DNA from: Clostridia bacterium
GTDB lineage: Bacteria; Bacillota; Clostridia; TANB77; CAG-508
Length of the DNA: 64,000 bases
Direction of reading: 5' to 3'
NCBI GenBank assembly: GCA_017430135.1
Contig: JAFRNM010000018.1
Location: 124,001-188,000, forward strand
Made by a program: the position numbers and the translations under genes. Every line of letters begins with the position of its first letter. The stretch's first letter is position 1. The notes beneath the pieces were generated by a model, which did no database searches, was not told the origin of the DNA, and saw only the letters and a list, made by a program, of their open reading frames with translations. Positions 15,975-28,571 of the stretch are shown here, piece after piece.

Positions 15975-18900
15975 CTATTTTTTATTTATTATTGATGCTA
16001 CATGAATTGAAGCTATATAAGTTATTACAATCATTAGTCCTAATATTGGGTCAATTTCTACTAATAATTCTCCTGTAGAAATTGTAACTATTAATGTAGC
16101 TGATGATGTATTGTTTTCTGCATTATTATCCGGCGTTCCTTTATCGTTTGTTTCTTCTGTTAAGCTTGCAGTGTTTATTTTTGTTCCAATATTATTTTCA
16201 CCTTTATTCCAGTGTAGAATAACTTTATATTCCTTCTCTTCTCCTGAATTTAGAAGCTCTGTTTTTAATTTTGCAGTATTATTTTCAATTGTCCATCCAT
16301 TATTTTCTTCTGCTTTCATTGTAAATCCTTCTGGTATTGTTTCCAATAATGTTGTGAACCCTGCTTGTTCTCCAACATTGCTTACTTTTATTGTATATTC
16401 AACAACAATATCAGTTTTATCTAATTCTTTTCTATGGATTTCAACTTTAGCAAGTTTTCCATTTGATATATTTTGTTGTTGTCCATTTAATAGTATTTTA
16501 GTAATTAACTTATCTATTTTCAAGTCAAAGATTTTTGCTTTCTCTGGTATTGTAGGGATTTCTGGTTCTGGTTCTTCTGGCTCTGGAACGATTTCCTTAT
16601 ATTTATATACAACATAAATTGTACTATTTATAATTTCATTTCCATTTTCGCCTAATGTAGTATATGGAGTCATTTTTCCTTTTGAATTTTCTGGAACTAT
16701 ACATTCAAAACCTTCTTTTTCTTGTTTTAGTGTTGTATATGTATCCCCTTCATATCCATTTATTGTTATTTCATCAAATAATGCTTGATTTGTTGCTTCA
16801 TCTATATATTTAGCAACAACACTCATTTTTCTAATGTAATAATAATTAACTTCTATAACACCATTTATGGCAACATCTTCAGCATTTGTAGGTAACTTAG
16901 ATTTTACTAAATCATAACCATCAAATTCTTTAGGTTCAATTTTATATTGCTCTCCTACATTGAATTCATGTTCCTCATTTTCAATTAGCTCATTTGTTAC
17001 ACTATTTATATGCTTTTCTATAACTTTTCCTTTTTCAGGTTCAACTTCAACTGATGAGTAGTAATAATTTAATTGAATTTCTTCTGGTTGCATTATTACT
17101 GTTTCGTTTGCAGGTTTTTCAACTAATAATAAATTATTGAAATTCTTTGATGATGCTTTAAACACTTCACCTACAAGTCCTGTTGATGTTTTACTATCCA
17201 AAACAATTTCTTCTATTGTTGGTTCCTGTGTTGGCTCTTGTGTTGGTTCTTGTGTTTGAGTCGCCTCAGCTTTAATTGTTTTTCTTTGTATGTGATTTAC
17301 TTTAACTTTGGCATTTTGTTGATAATAGAATTTTACAACTATTTCTCCACTTTCAAATTTTCCAGTTGTATTTCCAATAGTACTTATATGTGTGTAACCT
17401 GGTATTTCTTTTGCAGATACATTATATAATTTTCCTATTTCGTCAGTTTTTTCTTCTTGAGTTAAAAGTTCTTTTTCTGTTTCATATTCTAAGTATTGAA
17501 CTTTTAAAACTCCAATTGCATCTGTATAATAATAAGTTAATTCTGTATCTTCATTAAATTGTAATTCTTTTTCATAAACAATGTTTTCACCTTGTTTAAT
17601 TGAATCTAAAGAAAATTCATTTTTTAAGTTATTGTAATTACTATTTTCATATAATTTGTAAATATGGTTTATATTTACTTTTTGCACTCTATTATCTGTA
17701 ATCTCAATTTCAGGCCAGTAAGTTATATTTTCATCATTTGCTACTTTTGTTGTAGTACCTTTTAAATAATGATGTATTGTTAATTCTGCTTTTTCTGTTT
17801 CATAATAATAATTAACTACAATATCATTATTTCCAATTTCACCAGATGCTTCATCTGTTATTATATAGTTACCATTTGATTTTTCTAGTGTCAAATTTTC
17901 TAAGTCAAATCTTGGTTTAGTTTCATATCTTTCGCCAATATTATAATCTTTAATCTCATCTTCAGCAACTTTAATATTTGTATATGTTCCATCTGGTTCT
18001 TTTAAGTAATGATGTGTTGTAACTCTACTTCCATTTCTTGAGTTTTCTATAGTTATTGTATTGTTTTCAATATTTTTAACTTCAAATTCTATAGGTGAAT
18101 CTAGTAATTTATAACCATCTAATGCTTTTGTTTCAGTTATTACGTATTTTCCTAAAAATGGTACTTTTACTTTTAATTGACCATTTGAATCAGTTACTAG
18201 TCCTGTCTCTTTATACTTATTTCCTTCTGTTTCATTAAAGCTTTCTTGTTCTGTATATTTTAGTAATTTAACGCTATTTATACTCATTGTTTTATCTAAT
18301 GTTCTTGATGATGATGACATTAATATATAATATTTTTTCCCGCCATCCAAAACTTTAGAAACATATGAATAATCTTCTGAAACGCCATATCCTTTTGAAC
18401 CACCATTTATCCACATAAAGCTTTGGTTAGACGTGTAATCATTTACAGATAGTGCTTCATCTGGATTTTCAGCTATTTTAGCTACCATGCTGTTGTAATT
18501 AGACTCTGCTTTCATTTCTATAGCATACTTTCCTGTTTTATTGCTTAAGTCAACTTCTATATATGATTTGGCTATATCTGATTGGCTATTATTATTGTTT
18601 GGCACTAATTTTCCATCAGTATATTCAAAATAATATGAATCATTGCTATTTTTATTTACTTGTCCAAATATTTCACTTTCTTTATTTTCAAATTTTTCTA
18701 TTTCTTCAGTTTCTACTAAATCTATACTATTAATGGTTATTCCTCCACCACCAAAGCATTTAAGTTGTAAATAATATTTTTTTCCACCTTGTAGAACTGG
18801 TGAAGAATATGTATCTGCATCTGTTATTGTATTTAAATATACAAATTTATTATATGGACTTCCATCAGTTAGTTCATTAGTATTATCTGAAATATTTACT

Positions 18901-21900
18901 GCTAAAAGTGATGTTGAAGTTTTTTGAACATTTACTAAAACATTGTAAGCCCCTACTTTATTGCTTAAGTCAACTTCTATATATGAACTTGCTGAATTAT
19001 ATCCATTTGTTTCAATTTTATTTCCTACTTTAACAAATCCATTTTGTGAATTAGCTGTTAATGGACCAAAATTAACGCATCCTTCAATTTCAAATTCTGC
19101 TCCTTCAAGTGGTTCACTATTTTTACTATCAATTTTATTTATAGTTAATATTTTTTCTTTTATTGCATATGAAACTACAACTTTTTTATCTTCTTGAACA
19201 TTGCTAAAATAATTAGCTGGAATTGTATATATTCCATCTGAATATTCTTCAGATAATATATTATTTCCATTTATAGTAATACTTGAAATAATATAGCCAC
19301 TATCTGGTGTCATTACTATTTCTTTTTGATTTCCTTCCCCATATCTTACCTCTTCATATGGTTCTTCTTCTTCTCCAGATATTGTTCCACCTTTTATTCC
19401 AAATTTACTATCAACTTCTGTTGTAATATTAAATTTGCTTATTTTATTTGTAACATCAACCTGGATTGGATTCTCTTGAGTAGGATAATTTATTAAAAGT
19501 TTTGGCTCTAATCCTCCAATATGAGTCCATACTCCATTAGTATTTAATATGTTATAATATTCTTCTGATTTTATATCTGGTATTTCAATATGTTCTACTG
19601 CTGTATCTCCAGTATTTTCTATTATTTGACATTGTTCATCATGTGAATTTAAATTTATTAGTTCATTTTCTAAATAATAGTTTGAACCTGCTGTATTTGG
19701 ATAAGATGTATTTGCTGATATTTTTCCTATATAGCTTTTATATCCTGTTTCAGCATTATAATTGATAGTTCCTCCATTATAGCTATCTGTTATATAACTT
19801 GAATATGCTATTCCTCCAATACGAGCTGATGATATTTGATTTGTCGCATTATAATCTATATTTCCCATATTAACACTGTTATTTATAGTTTGAAAAAATC
19901 CTATTCCACCTATATATGTACTATCTGATACTTTTTCTGTATTTACTTTTATATTACCCATGTTATAACATTGTTTAATTGTTCCGCTTCCAGTAGCAAT
20001 ACCTGCAATTTTTTTATCTTCAGCACCTGAGCCAAAAGATTTTACTGTAATATTTCCTAAATTATAGCAATTTTCAGCAGTATCAGTATTTCCGTCCGAT
20101 TCCACCTATTTCCATGTTTTTATTTCCAACACAATTTATATCTCCTGTATTATATGCATTTTTTATATATCCATAATTAGAAATTATACCAGCGCAATAG
20201 ATATATCCTGTTTCAGAATTAATATTTAAAGTTCCTGTATTATAGCAATCTTCGGCTTTTCCTTGATATCCATTCAAGCCTCCCATATGTACATCTTTAC
20301 CTGAAAAATTAATATTTCCTGTGTTGTAACAACATTTTTCATTAGAATTATAGTTTCCGGTATCCTATTAAACCTCCTATATATATAGCATAGGTTGTAT
20401 CATTAGGAGTATTAATATCCATATCACCTTCATTATAACAATTGATATAATCTCCTCTATCATTTATATATGCCATCAATCCGCCTGCATATCCACTTCT
20501 GTTTGAATTAATTTTTATATTTCCAAGATTATAACTATCTTTAATTTCGTTTCTTGTTCCTTGATAAGCTATTAATCCTCCTGCATAAGCGTCATTACCT
20601 TCTTCGCATATTATGTTTCCTTCATTATAAGAATTAGTTATACTTGATTGGGCATACTCTTGTCCTATAAATCCTCCACAACATCTTTTTCCATGGATTT
20701 CTCCTGAGTTATAACAATTAGTTATATTATTATTAAGACTACAATATGCAATTAAACCTCCAACATAGTCATCTCCATAAATATCTCCTTTATTATAACT
20801 ATTCTTTATAATTATATTTCTATAATTATTTGCAATTAATCCTCCTGCATAATTCTTTCCAGAAATTTTTCCAGTATTATAGCAATTATTCAATTCTACT
20901 TCTTCACCATTAGATAAATATGCAAATAATCCTCCTGCATAATATTCATTATTGCATATAATTTCACCTTCATTATATAATCCTTCAAGTTTACTATTTA
21001 CATTATTATATAAGTACGCAACTAGCCCTCCTGCATAACCTCTATTAGCTTCTACTTTACCTTTATTATAACATTTTTCAATGTATAAACTATCAGCATA
21101 TCCAGCTATTCCACCTATATATCCACTTGAACCAATTCCTTTGATAGTTCCTTCATTATAACAATTTATTATTCTTGAATTATTACTATTTGCTGTTATT
21201 CCTCCACATGTATTTCCTGTAATCTCTGCTTTATTATAACAATTTGTAATTTCTGTATTATTTGAATTTGCAACAATTCCTCCTACATAATTATAATTAG
21301 AGCTTACTCCTTCGTATATAATTTTTCCAGTTATTCCTAAATTTTCTATTTTAGCATTTATTGCATATCCAAATAAACCTAAATTACTACTATTATCATT
21401 ACTTTTTATATAAATGTTTCTTATTTCATTACCTTGTCCATCAAATGATGCACTAAATGCATATTTATCATTTTTGCCAATAGGAGTAAAGCCATTTCCT
21501 GTTTGTTCTGTTAATTCTTCTTTTATTCCTTTAACTTCTCCATCTCCATTTAAATCTCCAAATGAAACGTCATTAATATCTCTATATGAAGCGTCTTCAT
21601 TAAAGTCAATTGTATTATTTAAAACAATTTTAACATCTTTTCCTAATTCTCCCAAATTTGACATTTGTGATAGTTTTACTAAATCTTCAATTTTCTCAAT
21701 TATAAAATTATCTGTTGTTTCATTATTTTCAAATTTTATAATTGGAAATTCATTATTTATATTCTCTGTATCTTTAGTAAAATAGTTATCTGAAATCTCA
21801 TTTATAAATTCTTCAGTCTTCATATATTCTGAATCTTTTGAAATTCCTAAATTGTTTATTGTTTTCCCAGCAATATTAACATTATCTATATAATAGCATT

Positions 21901-24900
21901 TGCTAACTATTGCATTGTTTCCTGTAATTGCCCCTGCATATCCATTATTATTATTTGCTGATACATTACCTATATTATAGCAATTATATACTCCAACATA
22001 ATCGGTTTTATTTCCTATTATTCCTCCTGCATAGTTGTTTCCTTCAATTTTTCCTGTATTATAACAACCTATTATATTTTTATATTTTGCAGAATAGTAT
22101 CCTACGATTCCTCCTGCACATGTTCCATTTATATTAGCATTATTATAACATTTCTTTATATCATTTTGTCCTGAATAATATCCTACAATTCCTCCTACAT
22201 TGTTTGTACCAGTAATATTTCCTGATACTCCTATATTTTCAATTTTACCATTTAGCACGTAGCCAAATAATCCAGCATCTACATTTGTTGCATTAATATA
22301 AATATTCTTAATTTCGTTACCTTGTCCATTAAATGAACCTGAAAATGGTAATTTTACTATTAACCCAATTGGAGTGAAACCTTTTCCATTTTGATCTGTT
22401 AATTCTTCTTTTATTCCTTTTGTTTGTCCATCACCATTTAGATCTCCATATATTGTATTTGTATAGTCATTATATGAATTATTATCATTAAAGTCTAAAC
22501 TATTTGCTAGTTTAACCTCAACTCCTTCATAATTAATACCATTTCTTACTTGTTCAGATAATTCAACTAAGTCTTCTATTTTTTCAATTGTAGTGATTTT
22601 ATTTATTTCAATATTTTGTTTTATTACTGGATAACCAGCATTTAGGTTTTCTGTATCTTTCTCAAATACATATCTATTTAATTTACTAGGTTGCTCATCT
22701 GATTTTAAAGTATCAGCATTTATTGCAATACCATTACGTTCTATATTTAGTCCTGTAAGAGTTATAGTACTTAAATAGTAAGAATTCATTTCCTCTCTTC
22801 CTGTAATAGGATATATATAACTATATTTTGCTGGACTATATCTTGGTCCTATTACATTACCTGTATTATAAGAATTAATAACAATTCCATCAATAGCAAT
22901 ACCGGCTGTTTTATAATTAGTAACGCTAGATATAGTGCCATTATTAATATTTCCTCTATTATATGAATCCATTACTGTTGCACTATGACTAATACCTGCT
23001 ACATTTCCTTTTCCAGAAACACTTCCAATATTATAACACTTGCTTACATTTGAACCACCAATTCCAAAAGCACTTCCATTGTTTGATGTTATCACTGCAG
23101 TATTATAGCTATTAGATATATTAGTATATATTATATCTGCTATTCCAGTTGCTAAAGTATTAGCTGTAATTTTTCCAGTATTATAACTATTATTAATTAT
23201 TGCACTTCCTTCACAAACTATTCCTGATGCAACTCCATTAGACCCACTAGCAGAAATATTAGCCTTATTGTAACAATTATTAATTGTTACATTGTCAGCA
23301 GTAGCGACTATCCCGGCACAAGTTGAATTATAATATGTTGAAGTAACTTTACCAGTAACTCCTAAGTTTTCTATTTTACAATTACTAGCTGATGCAAACA
23401 ATGCTTTTGCTCCATATCCTGATGTGTGATATATATAGATATTTCTTATTTCATTTCCTTGTCCATCAAAATCCCCCATAAATGCAATGTCGTTATTATC
23501 ATCTCTAGATGGATTTTTAAATCCAATTCCATCAAAACCTCTTCCTGTTGTTAATTCTATTTTTATATTACTTACTGTTCCATTACCATTTAAATCTCCA
23601 TATTTTGTGCTTGTTGCATCTTTATATGAATCATTATCATTAAAGTCTAATGTTCTCATTAATTTAAATGTAGTGTTTTCAAATGTATTTTTATCTTTAT
23701 TTACAGAATTAGCAATTGCAACTAAATCTTCTATATAGTTTATTTCTATTTCTTCTTTTTCAACTGGTCCAGTTGCCTCTGGAACTTCTGGTTCTTCTGT
23801 TTTACCCGTATTTACTTCAAAAAATTGAATTTTATCTTTTTCACTATATCCTTCTAAAGCTTTAACTTCTACTGCATAAAATTTTCCATCTCCTAATGGC
23901 AATACTATTTTTCCATTTCCATCAGTTTTTACAATATATCTCTCGTTTTCTTCATCGTAAGTACCAATATAGTTACCATTAATATCTTTTGCATAATCCA
24001 TAGGAATTGTTAATTCTACAATTACAAATTCTACATTTTCTAATGGTTCTTTTGTATCCTTATCAATTTTTACTAATGTAAATAATGGTTTATCTTCTAT
24101 AATAAAGCTTAAATTATCTGCATTAATTTCAACATTTTTTAATGTTTTTAGATTTTCTTTATTATCTATCTCTACTCTGTAGTTTTCGTCTTCTTTTACT
24201 ACTCTAAACTTAATTATTTCTGCATTATTAGAATATCCATCTGGTGATTTTACTTCCTGTAATGTGTAATTTCCTGTAACATTTTTTCCAGCTTGGTATG
24301 CTTCTAACCCAGAAATTGTTATTATCCCTTCATCATTTGTAGTGTATTCTTTAACTGTTCCTGTATCTTCCTTAATTAAATTAAACACAGCTCCTTTTAA
24401 TGTTTGGTCTGATGTTCCTTCTGATAATTTAGTTATATTTAAACTATATGAAGGAATTTCCTCATTGGTCATGTTTACCTTTATTATTTTGTTTGTTTCA
24501 TCTATTACAGTAGCAGCACTAAATTCATCATTATCGCTTTCAACTTTTAATTGTCCATTGGCATCTTTTACTATTTTAAATGTAACTTCTTGTAAATAGA
24601 ATCCTTCTGCTTTTGTTTCTTTTATTGTATATTGTGTATTTTCTTCAAATCCATTTATTAGAACTTCCCCTTCTTCATTTGTTGTATATACCTTTCCTGT
24701 TCTATTTTCTATTGTGAATTGTACTCCTTGTAATTTTTCACCTGTTTCTTTATTTGTTTTATTAATTAATATCTGTGGTTGTTTTTCATTTAACAATTCT
24801 AGTTCAATATTTATTAAGTCTTCATTCTCAATTACATCTACTTGTGCATTTGCAAATGTTGTATTATTACTTTGGATTTTAAATTGTCCATTTTCTTTTA

Positions 24901-27900
24901 CTAATTTAAAATTCACATCATCTATTAAATAATAACCATCAGCATATATTTCTTTTAAAGTATATTCTTTTCCTTGTTCTAATGGACTTAAAGATATCTT
25001 TCCTTCACTATCTGTTGTGTATTCCTTATTTTCTTGCATTAGATAGAATGATACACCTGAAATATTTTCTAGTGTTTCACTATCTTTTTTTGTAATTCCT
25101 AACTTGTATTTTGGTGTTTCTTCTATTGTTGCAATTAGTGTGTTAGCATCTATTACAGGTTCTGTAGCAAATTTATCTTGAGATAGGACTTCAATTTCTA
25201 AGTGTTCTTTATCATCTTCTTTTTCTCTAACTACAAATTTTATTTTTTCATTGTTTAAACTATAATTAACAGGATTTTTTACTTCTTCTAATATATAAAT
25301 TCCATTTACATATAATCCTTCTATTGATAGTTTTCCTTCTATATTTGAAGTTACTAGTTTTGTAGCCATTTCATTATCATTATCATCTAGCTCTGTTAAT
25401 TTATAGACAGCACCAGGTACTACTTTTTGGTTTTCCTCATTTTTCTTTGTAATTTCTGCATTATACTTTCTTGATGTTCTAATTCCTAATTTTGCTGGCT
25501 CTATGCTTGCTGCAATTTTTCCATCTGGAGTTTCATAAGCAAAGTTTACGCAATGTTCACTATATGAAAATTTGTTATATTCTAATCCTTCTGGAATTTC
25601 TACAGTATATGTAAATTGATATGCTTTTCCAGAACTTATAGGGTTCTCAAATATAATTAAATATTTCTTAACTTTTGACCAGTCTTCAGGGCTAGTTGTC
25701 CATCCATTCTCATTATTATTTAATTCTTCTGTTGCTTCACTATTATTTGTATAATAAATAGTTACTTTTCCTTCAAGTTCATCTGGTACTTTTATTCCAT
25801 TTGCCATAATTTTAGTTGTAAATTGAGATCCTAATTGAATGTTATTTCTTACATATGTATTTCCCTCAAATGGTATTGTTCCTAGTATTTGAGTATCTGT
25901 TATTCTACCCTTATAATTATTTACAACATATACATTTATATCAACTGTTTTACAATCAGGACTTATATCTGACGTATTTGGAGCCACTACTACGCTTCCT
26001 TTTTCATCATAATTACTAGCCATTTGACTTGTAATCATTGTATTTGGTGCTTCCATAGTTATATAATCAATATCATAACCAACAAAATCATTTGTGTTAT
26101 TATTATCATTTATATCATATTTATCTTTAATACTATTATTATAATTTTGGCATCCTTCATTTGCTCCATATAGATATATTTCTTTAGTTCCAGATGGTGC
26201 AATTGGATTAACATATAAGTTAGCATTAATTTCAATTCTATAACTTTCCTCTTCTTGGTTTGTAGTTAAAACTTTTATATAGTTTTTATTATTTTCTTGA
26301 AAAGCTTCGCATGCTATAATACTTACATTTTCATTATTAATTGTATAACCTTTAATATCTGCTAATATAATATCTGATGGTAATTCTATTAAAAATTCTC
26401 CATTTAGCCATCCTGCTGAATTATACCTACTCTTATCTGCATTAATGTAAAATTTAACTTGGCTTTCTAGTTTTGAACTATCCAAACTAGATTCTGAAGT
26501 TGTTAAAGATAAAAATGATTTTTCATTTTCGTAATCTGCATAACCCAAATATTCAGGAGATATCGGACTATCTGATGTAGTAGCTGTTAAATATGAATAT
26601 ATTCCATTTATATTATCGAAATCTTCTTTTGATACTTTTCTTACAAGTTCTTTATCCTCAATTTCTTTTATTTGATATACTGTTATAAATCCATTTACAT
26701 TTACATTTTCTGTTTCAACTCTTATTGATTTTATTTTATTCTCATACATATATGGATTATTATGATTATATTGTTTTATTTCTGTACTATCAAATTTCTT
26801 GATTAGTTCATTTGTTTCATCATTATATACATAAACTTTTGCATTAGCTCCATAATTAATCGTATTATTTTCGTCAAAATATAAACCATTATTTGATATT
26901 ATATCTGTCATTTTATATTTTTTGCTATCTGTTCCAGTAAAGTTTTTAACTGAAACAAAGCTATCTGGTAATGTTTCTCTCATAATTGCATTACCTTTTG
27001 TATCTGGATTTCCATGATAATAAATCCATTGAACTTCATATGTATCTTGGTCTGTTTCGTTATTATTATATGTTTCTAATGCTTTTACTTTAGATACAAT
27101 TTTATTGTTTTTAGGTGCAACAAACACATTAAATGCATCTTCATCAACTACCTCAATTCCTTTTGGTTCAACAGTAATAATTGTTTTTGAATCTGTTGAA
27201 ATGATTGTATCTTTATTTACATTTTTATATCCTATATATTCTGCTATTATAGGTACTTCTATAACTGTAAATAACTTATTATCATTATTGTTATTACCAT
27301 TTGCTTCTATAGGATATATGATTTCAACCATATGTGTATTAGTTCTTGAAATTGCTTTGGTTACAATACCCTCTTCATTAAGAATGCTAGATTGGCTAAT
27401 ATAATAATAGCCTAAATCCTCATTATATTGAGCTTCTAATCCATCTATTAAAACCTTTTCTTCTTTGCATTCATTTAATATTGGAGCATTTACATAAAAA
27501 TTATAATCTTTTAATATCAATTTGCTTTTTGATGTTTCTTCTGTTTTTACAGGAAATGATATTTTCATTTCATCTACTGTTGATGTTAATTCATATTCTC
27601 TTATTCTAGTATCAATTTCAGCATTAACATGTCCTGTTAAGTCAACAATTAGATTTCTTGTAACATCTATTGGAGTTACTTCATCTCCTTCAACATAATT
27701 ACCTGTTAATCTAATTATATTTTCTTCATTGTGGTAATTATTTATATTATTTCCAGGATTTTTTGCTAATGCAATTCCATCAAAAAGTTTTTGACTTCCA
27801 CTATTAACTTGATTTTTCAATTTAATAGTTCTTATATTTCCAACATATCTTCCATCTACAATATTATCTTCTAATATAGAAGCCTGCCAATCAAAATTTT

Positions 27901-28264
27901 GAGATTCTATTCTTATTTCTCCACCTTCTAGATGTCCATTACCTTTTATATTAAGTTCAAAATATAATTCTTCTCCATCTTTTGAACCAATCTCAATAGT
28001 TTTCTTTTTAATTCTTCTTGCATAAGGATTATCTTGACTTTCTGTAAAAAAAGCAGAAAATTCCACTTTATCTTGAAGAACACTTACATCGTCATTTGTT
28101 AATACATATGCATCGTTTTCACTATTACCACCTGCATACCCAATTAATTCTCCTGCCCTTTTTGTATTTGTTATTATATTTTTGTTTTCAGCAAACCAAA
28201 ATGCTAAAATCAATAATAAAGCAATAATAACAAGTAATCCTTTTTTAATCTTAATTCTGTTCAT
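15975..28264 (-). CDS. Giant secreted surface protein with Cna-B, GLUG-like and MucBP repeats, read through two CGG frameshifts
   Basis: With one C skipped at each of two CGG codons (20359-20357 and 20094-20092) the gene is a single frame of 4095 residues; 12290-2 bases is exactly divisible by three. A signal-anchor segment (residues ~8-25) starts it. A bacterial-adhesin region and several Cna-B/SpaA domains follow (~960-1560). Three modules beginning IEDLV..., each with LDFND, YGDLNG(D/N)G and FDGQGNEI, lead into long arrays of CYN-x-G-x-I repeats (GLUG-like beta-helix, ~1580-2820). Then come further Cna-B-like and repeated MucBP-type domains (VNYYY) and a DUF11-like domain. The C-terminus is a hydrophobic helix ending SIINKK, with no clear LPxTG. 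Without the shifts the product stops after residue 2638 and would lack the membrane end. It is probably a cell-wall adhesin; its ligand is unknown. Confidence 0.85.
20092..20094 (-). other. CGG +1 frameshift site 2 in the giant surface protein
   Basis: The frame reads GGA CGG AAA TAC TGA. Skipping the C gives GGA GGA AAT ACT GAT and continues into the C-terminal half (GNTDTAENCYNLGN). Confidence 0.85.
20357..20359 (-). other. CGG +1 frameshift site 1 in the giant surface protein
   Basis: The frame reads GGA TAC CGG AAA CTA TAA. Skipping the C gives TAC GGA AAC TAT AAT and continues the CYN-repeat pattern (GNYNSNEKCCYNTGNI). Confidence 0.85.
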
Positions 28265-28305
28265 TTTTTAATGCCTCTCCTTCTTTTTTTTAATTCACAT
28301 ATTTT

Positions 28306-28333
28306 AGAATATCACAATTATTATATTTGTAAA
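28306..28333 (-). promoter_or_regulatory. Candidate promoter of the giant surface protein
   Basis: Minus-strand -35 TTTACA (28333-28328), 16-bp spacer, -10 TATTCT (28311-28306). The ribosome-binding site AAGGAGAGG follows close to the ATG at 28264. The rest of the 307-bp divergent region to 28571 is T-rich with nothing else recognisable except the ATPase promoter. Confidence 0.4.
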
Positions 28334-28506
28334 TATGTCGATAATAGTGTGTTCTCTTCCTGCGCAAATACCCGCAATGCGTCCTTTTTTTTTATTTTTT
28401 CTTGTCATTTTTGTTACTAATATTTCATTTTTTTTAATTTTTATTTATTATTTTGATATACTCCTTATTTCCCTAGCATTTTTTCATGTAATTTTTTTGT
28501 AAAGAA

Positions 28507-28535
28507 TTGATAATTTTATTTTTTTATGCTAATAT
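28507..28535 (+). promoter_or_regulatory. Sigma-A-type promoter of the P-type ATPase
   Basis: -35 TTGATA (28507-28512), 17-bp spacer, -10 TAATAT (28530-28535), about 37 bp before the ATG. Confidence 0.6.
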
Positions 28536-28571
28536 TAGATAGTATTTAAAAATTATTTATGAGGTAAAAAA

